From NCBI RefSeq assembly GCF_000013885.1, contig NC_007964.1, positions 730,001 through 794,000 on the forward strand: 64,000 bases of DNA, given 5' to 3'. Shown one piece after another: positions 38,503 to 47,354 of this stretch. How positions within the stretch are numbered: position 1 is the first letter of the stretch; each line of letters begins with the position of its first letter. A program made the position numbers and the translations under genes. The stretch comes from Nitrobacter hamburgensis X14 (GTDB lineage: Bacteria > Pseudomonadota > Alphaproteobacteria > Rhizobiales > Xanthobacteraceae). Below the pieces are notes generated by a model that saw nothing but the letters and a program-made list of their open reading frames with translations, was not told the origin of the DNA and searched no databases.

Positions 38503-38831
38503 AGGCAACCTCTCGTGATAAAGTTGCCAAGCAAACAGCAAGGACCGGGCCATCATCGAATAGGAATAAATAACTATAATATTCAATGGGTTATCAGGAT
38601 CATGCGGTGGCCGACCCGGCCGGTTCGGCTGCTTCCTTTCTGCCCGGCGGCAAGATTTGCCGTCGGTCGGGCGCCGTTGTCTGGCCGTGATTGCCTCGCA
38701 GGAATACGGACTATATTAATGGGTGTGTTTCGGTCGGCCCGACGGAGCGGAATCCCGCTCCGGACCGCCGCGAAAGCCTCCGATCCGCAAGGCGTCTGTG
38801 ACCTTGCGCGGTCTTGGGAATGACAGGATCA
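38503..38831. other. intergenic region between divergent fliK and mnmA
   Basis: About 330 bp with no gene. A short AT-rich island at 38560-38590 (ATAAATAACTATAATATTC) is conspicuous in this GC-rich background and is a candidate promoter region for one or both genes. Confidence 0.45.
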
Positions 38832-40034
38832 ATGCTCAACAGTCTGGAACTGGAAGGCCGTCCTCAGGACACGCGGGTCGTGGTCGCCATGTCGGGCGGC
38901 GTCGATTCGTCGGTGACGGCCGCGCTGTTGAAGTCCGAGGGTTACGACGTCGTCGGAATAACCCTGCAGCTTTACGATCACGGCGCTGCGACCCATCGCA
39001 AGGGCGCGTGCTGCGCCGGGCAGGATATCCATGATGCCCGCAATGTCGCCGAGCGCCTCGGCATCCCGCACTACGTGCTGGACTATGAAAACCGCTTTCG
39101 CGAAACCGTGATCGAGAATTTCGCGGACAGCTATGCGTCGGGCGAAACGCCGGTGCCTTGCATCGAGTGCAATCGTCTGGTCAAGTTTCGTGATCTTTTG
39201 GCTACCGCGCGCGAGCTTGGCGCCGCGGCGCTGGCGACCGGTCATTACGTCGCCTCCCACCGCATGGCCGGCGGATCGCGCGCGCTGCTCTGCGCGGCGG
39301 ATGCGGATCGCGACCAGAGCTATTTCCTGTTCGCCACCACGCGCGAGCAGCTCGATTTTCTGCGGTTTCCGCTCGGCGACATGACCAAGCCGCAGACCCG
39401 CGAACTGGCGCGGAGCTTCGGATTGTCGGTTGCCGACAAGCATGACAGCCAGGATATCTGTTTCGTGCCGACCGGTCGCTACACCGATATCATCAGTCAG
39501 CTGAAACCGAACGCGATGGTATCAGGCGATATCGTCGATCTCGACGGGCATGTCATCGGTCATCACGACGGCATCGTGCATTTCACAGTCGGGCAGCGCC
39601 GTGGCCTCGGCATCGCCTCCGGCGCGCCGCTTTACGTCTTGAGTCTCGATGCCGCGAACCGGCGCGTGGTGGTCGGGCCGCGCGAAGCGCTGAAGATGCA
39701 TCGCATCATCCTGCGCGACGTGAACTGGATCGGTGACGGCGCGCTCGATCGCGCTGTCGGTGCCGGACTTGAGCTGTTCGTCCGGGTCCGCTCGACGCGC
39801 AAGCCCCAGCCGGCGTGGCTGCGTGCAATCGATGGCCGCTATGAGATCGAACTCGTGGCCGGCGAGGAGGGCGTGTCGCCCGGTCAGGCCTGTGTGTTCT
39901 ACGATGGGCTGGAAGGGCAGGCGCGGGTGCTCGGCGGCGGATTCATCGCGCGCGCCATGGCCAGGCGCGCAAACGAAATCGCTGCGCAGAACGGCACGCC
40001 GGCGCAGCCCCTCGCCGCCGAATTGCGCGGGTAG
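38832..40034 (+). CDS. mnmA: tRNA-specific 2-thiouridylase MnmA
   Basis: A 400-aa enzyme that thiolates U34 of tRNA-Lys, -Glu and -Gln. The PP-loop is AMSGGVDSSV, the catalytic cysteines fall in PCIECNR and DSQDICFV, and CCAGQDIHDARNVAERL is a conserved block. Starts at 38814 (TTG), 38820 and 38832 are possible; AGGA at 38824-38827 favours 38832. It is followed after 22 bp by pmtA. Confidence 0.93.
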   Translation: MLNSLELEGRPQDTRVVVAMSGGVDSSVTAALLKSEGYDVVGITLQLYDHGAATHRKGACCAGQDIHDARNVAERLGIPHYVLDYENRFRETVIENFADSYASGETPVPCIECNRLVKFRDLLATARELGAAALATGHYVASHRMAGGSRALLCAADADRDQSYFLFATTREQLDFLRFPLGDMTKPQTRELARSFGLSVADKHDSQDICFVPTGRYTDIISQLKPNAMVSGDIVDLDGHVIGHHDGIVHFTVGQRRGLGIASGAPLYVLSLDAANRRVVVGPREALKMHRIILRDVNWIGDGALDRAVGAGLELFVRVRSTRKPQPAWLRAIDGRYEIELVAGEEGVSPGQACVFYDGLEGQARVLGGGFIARAMARRANEIAAQNGTPAQPLAAELRG

Positions 40035-40056
40035 ACGTTCGGGGCGCGCGGGGAGC

Positions 40057-40695
40057 ATGGGCAACGACATCGACCGCGCAGGCGTCGCCAGGGCTTACGG
40101 CCGCTGGGCGCCGGTTTATGATCTCGTGTTCGGCAAGGTCTTCGATCCTGGCCGTCAGTCCACCATCGCTATCGCCGACACGATCGGAGGGCGTATCCTC
40201 GATGTCGGCGTCGGCACCGGATTGTCGCTGTCGGATTATGCGTCCACCACGAAACTTTACGGCGTCGACATTTCCGAACCGATGCTGCGCAAGGCGCAGC
40301 AGCGGGTGCGTTCGCTCAATCTCACCAATGTCGAAACGCTGGCGGTGATGGACGCCAAACATCTTGCGTTCGCGGATTCGTTTTTCGACGCAGTGGTGGC
40401 GCAATATGTCATCACCGCGGTGCCGGATCCGGAAGCGACACTGGACGATTTCATCCGTGTGCTGAAGCCTGGCGGCGAACTGATTCTGGTCAATCACATT
40501 GGCGCCGAGCGCGGGCCGCGCCGCCTGTTCGAACTGGCGTTTGCGCCGCTGGCGCGGCGGCTCGGCTGGCGCCCGGAATTCCCGTGGGCGCGCCTCGTGA
40601 ACTGGGCCGCCAAGCACGGCGGCGTCACGCTCTCCGAGCATCGCCCGATGCCGCCGATGGGCCACTTTTCGCTGATCCGCTATCGCAAATCCTGA
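40057..40695 (+). CDS. pmtA: phosphatidylethanolamine N-methyltransferase, PmtA type
   Basis: A 212-aa soluble SAM-dependent methyltransferase that converts phosphatidylethanolamine to phosphatidylcholine. Motif I is ILDVGVGTGLSL, preceded by YGRWAPVYDLVFGKVFDPGR and followed by VVAQYVITAVPDPEATLDDFIRVLKPGGELILVNH, typical of the Rhodobacter/rhizobial PmtA group. GGGAG lies just upstream of the ATG. A truncated second pmtA-like gene lies at 43.9-44.3 kb. Confidence 0.85.
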   Translation: MGNDIDRAGVARAYGRWAPVYDLVFGKVFDPGRQSTIAIADTIGGRILDVGVGTGLSLSDYASTTKLYGVDISEPMLRKAQQRVRSLNLTNVETLAVMDAKHLAFADSFFDAVVAQYVITAVPDPEATLDDFIRVLKPGGELILVNHIGAERGPRRLFELAFAPLARRLGWRPEFPWARLVNWAAKHGGVTLSEHRPMPPMGHFSLIRYRKS

Positions 40696-40745
40696 TCGCG
40701 CCGGTTCCCGGCGGAACATCCGCTGTGGCCGTTCGTTGCCGTGCC

Positions 40746-41090
40746 ATGCGGATGAAGGTCACATTTTTGTTGGTCGCGCTTGTTGCGCTTCCGGATATCG
40801 CTCTTGCGCAGGCGCCGCCGACCCCGGCCACGCCGCCTGCCATGGCGAAGTCCGCCCCTTCCCCGAACTCGGCGAGTTGCGCCAATCACGACACGGCCGC
40901 GCCGAACGGAACGACGACGAACGAGCGCGGGGAGCCGCTGGGCGACAAGCTGGTGAAATCCGACGGCGTAGTGTGCGCGCTTGCGGGCGTTGATCCGGAG
41001 ATTCGCGCGCCGACGCCGGAAGGCGGCAATATGCCGGTTATCCCGCCACCCGGCAGCCCCGGCGGCGATCCCACCGTGCGACCAAAATAA
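40746..41090 (+). CDS. small secreted Pro-rich protein of unknown function
   Basis: A 114-aa protein with a signal peptide ending near DIALA-QA (about residue 22). The mature part is rich in Pro, Ala and Thr and has two cysteines (NSASCANHD and GVVCALAGVD) that could form a disulfide. Similar uncharacterised proteins occur in Bradyrhizobium relatives. The TAA stop lies within an 11-bp direct repeat (CCAAAATAAGC at 41082 and 41097). Confidence 0.65.
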   Translation: MRMKVTFLLVALVALPDIALAQAPPTPATPPAMAKSAPSPNSASCANHDTAAPNGTTTNERGEPLGDKLVKSDGVVCALAGVDPEIRAPTPEGGNMPVIPPPGSPGGDPTVRPK

Positions 41091-41212
41091 GCGCGGCCAA
41101 AATAAGCACTATCCCGCAATAAGCTGGCATATCGGGCGGCTTTGCTTGACAGGCCCGTGAGCGGCTTTTTATATGCCACGCGTTCACGGCTTCGGCCGAC
41201 CACGAACGCCGT

Positions 41213-41289
41213 GGCGAGGTAGCTCAGCTGGTTAGAGCACGGGAATCATAATCCTGGGGTCGGGGGTTCGAGTCCCTCCCTCGCTACCA
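41213..41289 (+). tRNA. tRNA-Met (CAT), elongator type
   Basis: 77 nt including an encoded CCA. The acceptor is GGCGAGG / CCTCGCT with a G-U first pair, D-arm AGCTCAGCTGGTTAGAGC, anticodon stem CGGGA / TCCTG with loop ATCATAA giving anticodon CAT, and T-arm with GGTTCGAGTCC. The first pair and lack of three G-C pairs in the anticodon stem argue against initiator tRNA. A CAT anticodon could also be tRNA-Ile2, but the resemblance to alphaproteobacterial elongator Met is strong. Confidence 0.93.
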
Positions 41290-41370
41290 CCAGAAAACAT
41301 CAAGATATTTCAACGCCTTATGACTGCCTGAGGTTCCGACCACTGTGAGACATCTCACGGTGATGTACCC

Positions 41371-41592
41371 ATGGGGCTGCTATGGCGCGTCTCCTATCTC
41401 GCCCGTCGCGAGGGACGTTATTGCCTTCAGGTTCGCTGCAGTCATGTCGTGGCCACCCTGCTCAACCAGCCACTGTTTCGGACGTCGTTAGGGACCGCCG
41501 ATTATCGTCAGGCACGGCGGCGTGTGGCGCGGCAAACTGACTGTCCTTCAACCATCGCTCCAACGTACGCAATGGTCCAGGTATCACCGTGA
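41371..41592 (+). pseudogene. remnant of a tyrosine-recombinase (integrase) N-terminus
   Basis: The first 55 residues (YLARREGRYCLQVR, LFRTSLGTADYRQARRRVA) match the DUF6538-type N-terminal domain found in phage and island integrases. The frame then loses similarity and stops; no catalytic R-H-R-Y domain follows. It begins 80 bp after the tRNA-Met, the usual place for an island integrase, so it marks an old integration. Confidence 0.6.
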
Positions 41593-41809
41593 AAGGATCG
41601 AGGCGCCGAGCGGTTAGTCGTGTACAGCAGGTGGTCCGCCGGAACGTCATGCTTCTTTGTTGGGCCATCGGCAAGCGACAGTGGCGGGTTGCTCCTTCCG
41701 CGATATCGATTCCAGTCTCTCGACGCAACCGGAGCCCGATTGCGGCTCGTTCTTTGCAGGTCCGCGCGAAGACTAAGGCGCATGACGCGCCGTTGCCATT
41801 TGGTGTGAG

Positions 41810-41935
41810 TGAATCGATATTCCGGTAAATCGATTTCGGCGAGATGGAGGTTCATCGCCTCGGTGTTGCATGTCGGCAGGACGAGCGTCCGCACCTTTAC
41901 CTTCCATCGGACAAATCGCGCCGGAGATCTAGCGG
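41810..41935 (-). pseudogene. IS630-family transposase fragment
   Basis: The minus strand reads LVLPTCNTEAMNLHLAEI (41832-41891), the block preceding the catalytic Asp-Gly-Ala-Gly-Trp-His motif of IS630 transposases. Just upstream, SPARFVRWKVK is a degenerate SPARG-type segment. The catalytic part is absent. The remainder of 41600-42090 contains nothing I can identify. Confidence 0.5.
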
Positions 41936-42097
41936 CGTTGTCGAACGTATGTGTCGTATATCTTGCCGCCGGGCGGCGTTGCTCAGCCAATGGATTTGTT
42001 TCCTCGTCAGTACCCTGTCGCAATGGGGATCACAAAACCATTACAATAGCTCATTAGGTATCAACCGCGGCTCCTGGAGAGTTGAACCGGGCAGGGA

Positions 42098-42880
42098 ATG
42101 GCGGCATTTCACATGCTTCGTCAGATTTGGTTTGCGTCCGTGTTCGCACTTATTACGGGCCTGCTGCTACCGTTCCAGATCGTCGCGGTATGGGCAAAGC
42201 GGCCCGCCGCCCGGCGCATTCCGATGCTTTACCATCGCTGTCTCGCCCGCCTGATCGGCTTGAGCGTGGTGGTAGACGGCGAGCCATCGCACAGCCGGCC
42301 GCTGCTGATCGTATCGAACCACGTTTCCTGGCTCGATATTGTCGTGCTGTCGGCCTGCACGCCGCTCATCTTCGTCGCCAAAAGCGAGGTTGCCGGATGG
42401 CCGCTTCTCGGCCGGCTCGCCAAGCTTCAGCAGACCGTGTTCGTCGATCGCGACCGCAAGCTCAAAAGCCGCACCGCCGCCGAGGAGATCGCCGGACGGA
42501 TGCTCGCTGGCCATGCCGTGGTGCTGTTTGCGGAAGGCACGTCGAGTGACGGCTCGACGGTTCTTCCGTTCCGCTCGGCGCTCGTCGGCGCGGCCGCAGC
42601 GGCAATGTCTGTAGACAGCGGCGCGGCGGCGGTGTTCATCCAGCCGCTTGCCGTATCGTACCCTCGATCGAACCGGCGCGTCGCTGCGTGGTACGGCGAT
42701 ATGGCGTTTCTGCCGCACCTGTTGAGCGTAGTGAGAGCCGGCGAGATTGAAGCCCACGTTTCATGGGGAGCGCCGCTTACCTTCACGCCGGGCAGCGACC
42801 GCAAGGAGGTCACGCGCCGGCTCGAAGAGAGCGTGCGCGGCCTCAAGGCCGCGCACGACGTCGCCGGTCAGGCGGCGTGA
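42098..42880 (+). CDS. 1-acyl-sn-glycerol-3-phosphate / lyso-ornithine lipid acyltransferase
   Basis: A PlsC-family membrane acyltransferase of about 260 aa. An N-terminal hydrophobic helix is followed by NHVSWLDIVVL (HX4D) near residue 78 and LFAEGTSSDGSTVLPF as the acceptor-binding block. It overlaps olsB by 13 bp tail to tail. That pairing suggests it is OlsA, which O-acylates lyso-ornithine lipid, but a general LPA acyltransferase role cannot be excluded, so no symbol is given. The start could also be the ATG at 42113. Confidence 0.82.
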   Translation: MAAFHMLRQIWFASVFALITGLLLPFQIVAVWAKRPAARRIPMLYHRCLARLIGLSVVVDGEPSHSRPLLIVSNHVSWLDIVVLSACTPLIFVAKSEVAGWPLLGRLAKLQQTVFVDRDRKLKSRTAAEEIAGRMLAGHAVVLFAEGTSSDGSTVLPFRSALVGAAAAAMSVDSGAAAVFIQPLAVSYPRSNRRVAAWYGDMAFLPHLLSVVRAGEIEAHVSWGAPLTFTPGSDRKEVTRRLEESVRGLKAAHDVAGQAA

Positions 42881-43815
42881 CGCTCCGCCGCCGGGCCGAA
42901 GTGCTCGATGTAGCGGCGGTTGATCGAGGCGACCGGCAAGCCGATGAAGACGTCAGTGGTGCCGAACTGCCGGTCGATAACCGCCCCGTGGCCGATGAAA
43001 GCCCCGACGCGAAGGTAGCCCTTGATGAGCGGTGGCAGTGCCCGCATCGCCACCTTGGTATCGATCATGCTTTTGGCCATGCGGTTCATCTCGACATAGC
43101 GGCTCGGACGCGCACGAACCGCCCAGGCATCGGGCGCCACCGCGTGGTGATGCAGGAACGACAGCGGCAGCGCGAGCTGGTCGGCGTTGGTGCCCTCGAA
43201 GCTGGCGCAGCCGATCATCGCATCGATCCGATGGCGGACGACGTAAGTCCAGATGCCGTGCCAGAGCAGTTCCACGGTGCGCCGGTCGCGATAGGCCGGC
43301 AACACACAGGAGCGGCCGAGTTCGAGGAAACGCAGGCCCTCGTGGCGCGACAGCAGCCCGCCGATGTCGTATTCCCGGGCGGCGTAGAAGCCGCCATGCG
43401 CGGCTGCGACGCTCTGGCGCAACAGGCGGTAGGTGCCGACCACGCCGAAGCGCGACCGCCCGTTGGCGGGAAGCGAGCGGTCAATGACGATCAGATGATC
43501 GCAGATGCCGTCGTAAGGGTCGATGTCGCGCTTTGACAAATAGGCGACCGGGTTGGGGGTGGCCGACATCTCGTCGTAGAACACACGATAGCGCAGCTTC
43601 TGCGCCAGGCGCACATGCTTGGCCTTGGTGGCGAGACGAATCTCGAGCGAGTTGATGCGGCCCAGCACCTCCTGGTCGAGCAGTGCTTCGCGGCCTACAA
43701 CCTGCAATCCGCTATATGCCCGCAGCGCCGGGATGACCTGGCTCATTCCGTTTGGTGCGAATGGCGGCCGGAAACGGAAGCCGGCAGCACGGGTAGGAGG
43801 ATCTACGACGGACAT
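42868..43815 (-). CDS. olsB: L-ornithine N-alpha-acyltransferase OlsB
   Basis: A 315-aa GNAT-fold acyltransferase that transfers 3-hydroxyacyl groups from acyl carrier protein to ornithine, the first step of ornithine lipid synthesis. Signature blocks are KLRYRVFYDEMSA, DPYDGICDHLIVID, VGTYRLLRQ, FLELGRSCVLPAYRDRRTVELLW and IGCASFEGTN. The frame extends 16 residues upstream; ATG 43815 gives the family N-terminus. Ornithine lipids substitute for phospholipids under phosphate limitation. Confidence 0.85.
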   Translation of the reverse strand: MSVVDPPTRAAGFRFRPPFAPNGMSQVIPALRAYSGLQVVGREALLDQEVLGRINSLEIRLATKAKHVRLAQKLRYRVFYDEMSATPNPVAYLSKRDIDPYDGICDHLIVIDRSLPANGRSRFGVVGTYRLLRQSVAAAHGGFYAAREYDIGGLLSRHEGLRFLELGRSCVLPAYRDRRTVELLWHGIWTYVVRHRIDAMIGCASFEGTNADQLALPLSFLHHHAVAPDAWAVRARPSRYVEMNRMAKSMIDTKVAMRALPPLIKGYLRVGAFIGHGAVIDRQFGTTDVFIGLPVASINRRYIEHFGPAAERHAA

Positions 43816-43928
43816 CGGATGCAGTCGCCTGTTCGGCGAACCCCCGTTGAGTTGCTGCGCCACTCAAGCACGGACAAGCTACAGCTATATGAAAGCGCCA
43901 GTGTGGACCTCGCACGCGCGGCCGCCGC

Positions 43929-44250
43929 TCATGCCGCGGCGGCGAGCCCGGCAGCCGGCCGACGGAAACGAACAACCGTGAAAACCCGCAGCGGTTCGAC
44001 CGGCTCGCTTCCGGCGAATTCGATGCCGTCCGGCCTCCCAGCCCATTGCAGGAGGCGCGAGAGCGGAAAGTCCGGTCGTAGTCCTATGGCGCCGACATAG
44101 CGTGCCGACCAGCGCTCGATCGCGGCGACGGCTCCTCGCTCGGAGTAGAAATGGGTGACCAGAATGATTTCTTTGCCAGGCGCAATACGCCGGCGCATTC
44201 GGCAAAGCACCCGCTCCGAGTCGGCTGGCTGAGTCGCCACCAACGAGAAC
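43929..44250 (-). pseudogene. C-terminal half of a second PmtA-like methyltransferase
   Basis: The frame reads DSERVLCRMRRRIAPGKEIILVTHFYSERG, IGLRPDFPLSRLLQWAG, LRVFTVVRFRR, matching the C-terminal half of PmtA. The SAM-binding N-terminal half with motif I is missing, and the sequence upstream runs within 100 bp into the IS element. The open frame starts at 44300, but its first residues do not match. It is probably a non-functional relic, truncated before or during IS insertion. Confidence 0.7.
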
Positions 44251-44342
44251 GCTGACAAAGACCTTGCGCCAGATTCGGACGTGATTAAATCGCTCCGCAT
44301 CGATCCAGGGCGACTAAAGCAATCTAGGCAAGTAACCTTGCT

Positions 44343-45652
44343 CTAGCAGGCTGTTGAAGAAGTCTCTGGCGCAGCGGTTCTGGGCATGATTCTCTTGATG
44401 CGGATGCGTCGAGGGGGGAGCGATGCGGGGAAGCGACGAACGGTCAGGCTCGCTGTTCAGCTATGTGGACTTGGAGGCTCGGATTCGCTCCGACCATCCG
44501 CTGCGAACGATCCGACAGATCGCGAACGCGGCGTTGAATGATCTGTCGAGGGACTTTGACAAGCTCTACACGGCGTTCGGCCGTCCCTCGATCGCACCGG
44601 AGAAGCTGCTTCGGGCAATGCTGCTGCAGGCATTCTACGGGATCCGCTCGGAACGGCAGTTGATGGAGCGGCTGGAGTTCGACCTGCTGTTGCGCTGGTT
44701 CGTGGGCTTGGGCGTGGACGACCCGGTGTGGGACCACTCGACCTTCTCGAAGAACCGCGACCGATTGCTTGAAGGTGAGATCGCCGCGAAGTTCTTGAAC
44801 GCGCTGATGGGGCAGCACCAGGTCAAGCGGCTGTTATCAAGCGAGCATTTTTCGGTCGACGGCACGCTGATCGAGGCGTGGGCATCGATCAAGAGCTTCC
44901 GGCGCAAGGACGGCGGTGACCAGGACAGTGATGGACCGGGACGCAACGCCGAGCGCAGTTTCCACAACGAGAAGCGCTGCAACGAGACGCATCAGAGCAC
45001 GACCGATCCCGAGGCACGGCTCTATAAGAAGGGCGGCGGCCAGCCGGCGAAGCTTTGCTACATCGGCCATGCCCTGATGGAGAACCGCAACGGACTGGCG
45101 GTGCTGGGTGGCGTGAGCCGGGCGACCGGAACGGCGGAGCGGGATCAGGCGTTGGCGCTGATCGACTGCCACCGCGGCCAAAGCGAGCGGCGGATCACGC
45201 TGGGCGCCGACAAGGCCTATGACGTCACCGCATTCGTCGAGGACTTAAGACGGCGTTCGGTCACGCCGCACATCGCCATCGACGGGCATTTGAGCAAGAC
45301 CGGAAAGCCGCGCAAGACCGCGATCGACCAGAGGACTCTCCGTCATGCCGGATATGCCGTCAGCCAACGCTGTCGCAAGCGCATCGAGGAGGTGTTCGGC
45401 TGGATCAAGGCCTCCGCCGGACTTGCCAAGATCAAGCTGCGAGGCCGCGACCGCGTCAACGCCACCTTCACCCTGGCGCTGGCGGCCTACAACCTGATCC
45501 GCTTGCCCAAACTCCTGGCAGCCGCCGCGTGAAACACAAGTCGTGCACCGTCAAGATGCTCGATCAGGACCCTGATGGTGGCGCCGCCCGCAGATCACGC
45601 TGACTCCATTCCATATCCGTCTCCGTGGGAAACTTCTTCAACAGCCTGCTAG
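44343..45652 (+). mobile_element. complete IS5-family insertion sequence
   Basis: Bounded by CTAG at 44343-44346 and 45649-45652, the target often duplicated by IS5-group elements. Just inside are perfect terminal inverted repeats, CAGGCTGTTGAAGAAGT (44347) and ACTTCTTCAACAGCCTG (ending 45648). The element of about 1.3 kb carries one intact transposase gene. The right flank AGAGCCTTTCCGC matches the outer arm of a family A repeat, so it inserted at a CTAG in a repeat. Confidence 0.88.
44423..45532 (+). CDS. IS5-family transposase
   Basis: A 369-aa DDE transposase. FGRPSIAPEKLLRAMLLQAFYGIRSERQL is the DUF772 N-terminal domain, HFSVDGTLIEAW holds the first Asp, LGADKAYD the second Asp, and RKRIEEVFGWIK the Glu of the DDE triad. 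The frame is intact from ATG to stop, so it may be active. The terminal inverted repeats are described with the mobile element. Confidence 0.9.
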   Translation: MRGSDERSGSLFSYVDLEARIRSDHPLRTIRQIANAALNDLSRDFDKLYTAFGRPSIAPEKLLRAMLLQAFYGIRSERQLMERLEFDLLLRWFVGLGVDDPVWDHSTFSKNRDRLLEGEIAAKFLNALMGQHQVKRLLSSEHFSVDGTLIEAWASIKSFRRKDGGDQDSDGPGRNAERSFHNEKRCNETHQSTTDPEARLYKKGGGQPAKLCYIGHALMENRNGLAVLGGVSRATGTAERDQALALIDCHRGQSERRITLGADKAYDVTAFVEDLRRRSVTPHIAIDGHLSKTGKPRKTAIDQRTLRHAGYAVSQRCRKRIEEVFGWIKASAGLAKIKLRGRDRVNATFTLALAAYNLIRLPKLLAAAA

Positions 45653-45772
45653 AGCCTTTCCGCGATCGCATCGCTGTTCAGGCCATTTGAAATGGTTCAG
45701 GGCGGACCCCATTTAAGCGATGCGTTTCGTTAAAGGAGCAAGCTACTCTGACCATGCTTGGGAGAAATGATT

Positions 45773-46132
45773 ATGAAAAGGCTTTCGCTTTGCGCGACGG
45801 CAATAATCTGTTTCGTTGTCCTAGCGCATACCGCAAACGCACGATCGGCCTACGATGGTTCTTGGGATCTCGTCTTCGTGACGCAACGAGGCGCATGCGA
45901 TCCTACCTACAACTTCACCGTCAATATTTCTAACGGAGTTGTGACGCATCCTAATCTCGTGAAGTTCAGAGGATACGTCGCAAAATCTGGCGCGGTTCGC
46001 GCTTCGGTGACCGTTCAGGATAAATACGCCTCCGGCTCAGGCAGACTCTCCAGTGTTTCTGGCCGCGGGACATGGAACGGCCACGCAGGAAATGCGCGAT
46101 GCTCAGGGTACTGGACCGCACAACGAAATTGA
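45773..46132 (+). CDS. small secreted protein, unknown function
   Basis: A 119-aa protein. A signal peptide covers about residues 1-24 (ending TANA-RS). The mature domain begins YDGSWDLVFVTQRGACDP and continues with NISNGVV, KFRGYVAKSGAVRASVTV, GRGTWNGHAGNARCSGYWTAQR. Two cysteines could pair. Related uncharacterised proteins are frequent in Bradyrhizobium. GGGAGA lies seven bases before the ATG at 45773; upstream in-frame starts exist at 45758 and 45767. Confidence 0.75.
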   Translation: MKRLSLCATAIICFVVLAHTANARSAYDGSWDLVFVTQRGACDPTYNFTVNISNGVVTHPNLVKFRGYVAKSGAVRASVTVQDKYASGSGRLSSVSGRGTWNGHAGNARCSGYWTAQRN

Positions 46133-46535
46133 TATCTTCACAACGCGAAAACGTGAGCATTTGCCCTGAGACTCAAACCGCAGGCTTCCGGACAAATCTT
46201 ACAAACCTTCTTGTAAGCGACAAGCGCCTTGCGCCAAGAGCGGTCGCCTGCACGCTGTTTCTCAGGTTCTGCGTGAGCGCCGATCGATCGGATCGGACTG
46301 CCATACATCCAACCGTTGACTCCAAGGCGGCTCGGTCAGCTCTCGCTGGTTCTCCTGGCGTGCGCACCCTACATTGACTGCAAATGAGCAACGCCCTCCA
46401 CGTTCCCTGCGACGCCGCGACCGCGCGAGCAGTCGGACCCGCCAATTGCCGAACGCCTTGAGCGGGATAGTGTGCGAGAAATGAACGCTTGCTGAAGAAC
46501 CGCTGCATGAAGCGCGGAGACTTTGGGGAGATGTC
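46133..46535. other. intergenic region without a recognised gene
   Basis: About 400 bp. Short open frames on both strands show no recognisable motifs. Given the transposon fragments around it, it may be decayed mobile DNA, but I cannot support an identification. Confidence 0.4.
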
Positions 46536-47354
46536 GTGATGACCAAACCGGCAATTATCTCCGCGGAAATGGGCACACGGGTCACCGCACATGCCCTGTA
46601 TATTGGAGACCGGATCAATACGATGGGCTTCGAGGGAGAAGTGCTTTCGGCGCTCCCGCTCGCGGTCCGGGTTGGCAAGGCTGGTGTCGCCGTTCTGTTT
46701 CGCTACGGCGTCGCGGTGCTGATCGGCCTTTCGCCCGAAGATGAGGTCGACTTTTTGGAAACGCTGAAGCCCCGGATCGGTGGCGAGTTCGTGCGATTTG
46801 AGGAAGAAACCGCGATCGTTGCGCTTGCCAGTGAAGCCGAGGACCAGGTTCAGGCGGGAGGACCGATTCAGTTGCGGGATATGTCGCACGAAAGGCTTCT
46901 TGTCATTGCCGATGTCCTTGCGAAGAGCGTTGTGCTTGCCCATGATGAACGCGAAGTGGCAAAAGTGTTCGAGATCATCGAGCCATTTGCGAAAGAGCTG
47001 GCAGATCACGGAGGCACTCGGCGGAACCGAAAAGGGATGTTGAAATTGCTCGGAAATGCCCTGCTGGTACAGCACCGGGTATCGGGTCGTGTTGCGGTAG
47101 CGGAAAAACCCGATGCTTTATGGGACCGCCCAGATCTGGAGCGGCTCTATGCACGGCTCGAAGACGAATACGAACTTAAAGAGCGCGTCGACGCACTCAA
47201 CCGGAAGCTCGCCGTAGTGGCCGAAACGGCCAACACTCTCGCTGACATCATCGATACACGCCGATCGCTACGCCTTGAACTCATTATCGTTGTGCTGATC
47301 GCGCTCGAAATTGTCGTCACCTTTTACCAAATTTATGCTGCTGGAGGCCACTGA
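46536..47354 (+). CDS. RMD1/YagE family (DUF155) membrane protein
   Basis: A 272-aa protein. Residues about 20-230 form the DUF155 domain (AVLFRYGVAVLIGLSPEDE, VVLAHDEREVAKVFEIIEP, DLERLYARLEDEYELKERVDALNRKL), ending in a C-terminal transmembrane helix (LIIVVLIALEIVVTFYQIY). Eukaryotic relatives RMD1/RMND1 are mitochondrial membrane proteins linked to translation. Bacterial function is unknown. The protein is intact although it lies between transposon debris. Confidence 0.8.
   Translation: MMTKPAIISAEMGTRVTAHALYIGDRINTMGFEGEVLSALPLAVRVGKAGVAVLFRYGVAVLIGLSPEDEVDFLETLKPRIGGEFVRFEEETAIVALASEAEDQVQAGGPIQLRDMSHERLLVIADVLAKSVVLAHDEREVAKVFEIIEPFAKELADHGGTRRNRKGMLKLLGNALLVQHRVSGRVAVAEKPDALWDRPDLERLYARLEDEYELKERVDALNRKLAVVAETANTLADIIDTRRSLRLELIIVVLIALEIVVTFYQIYAAGGH

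Noticed and set aside
41290..42097. A possible direct repeat of the tRNA-Met 3' end (att site) within the window
   Set aside because: No second copy of the T-arm/acceptor sequence was seen here or elsewhere in the window.
46173..47075. A 300-codon minus-strand frame across the YagE gene and upstream region
   Set aside because: Mostly the complement of the YagE coding sequence; no motif in the part that extends beyond it.
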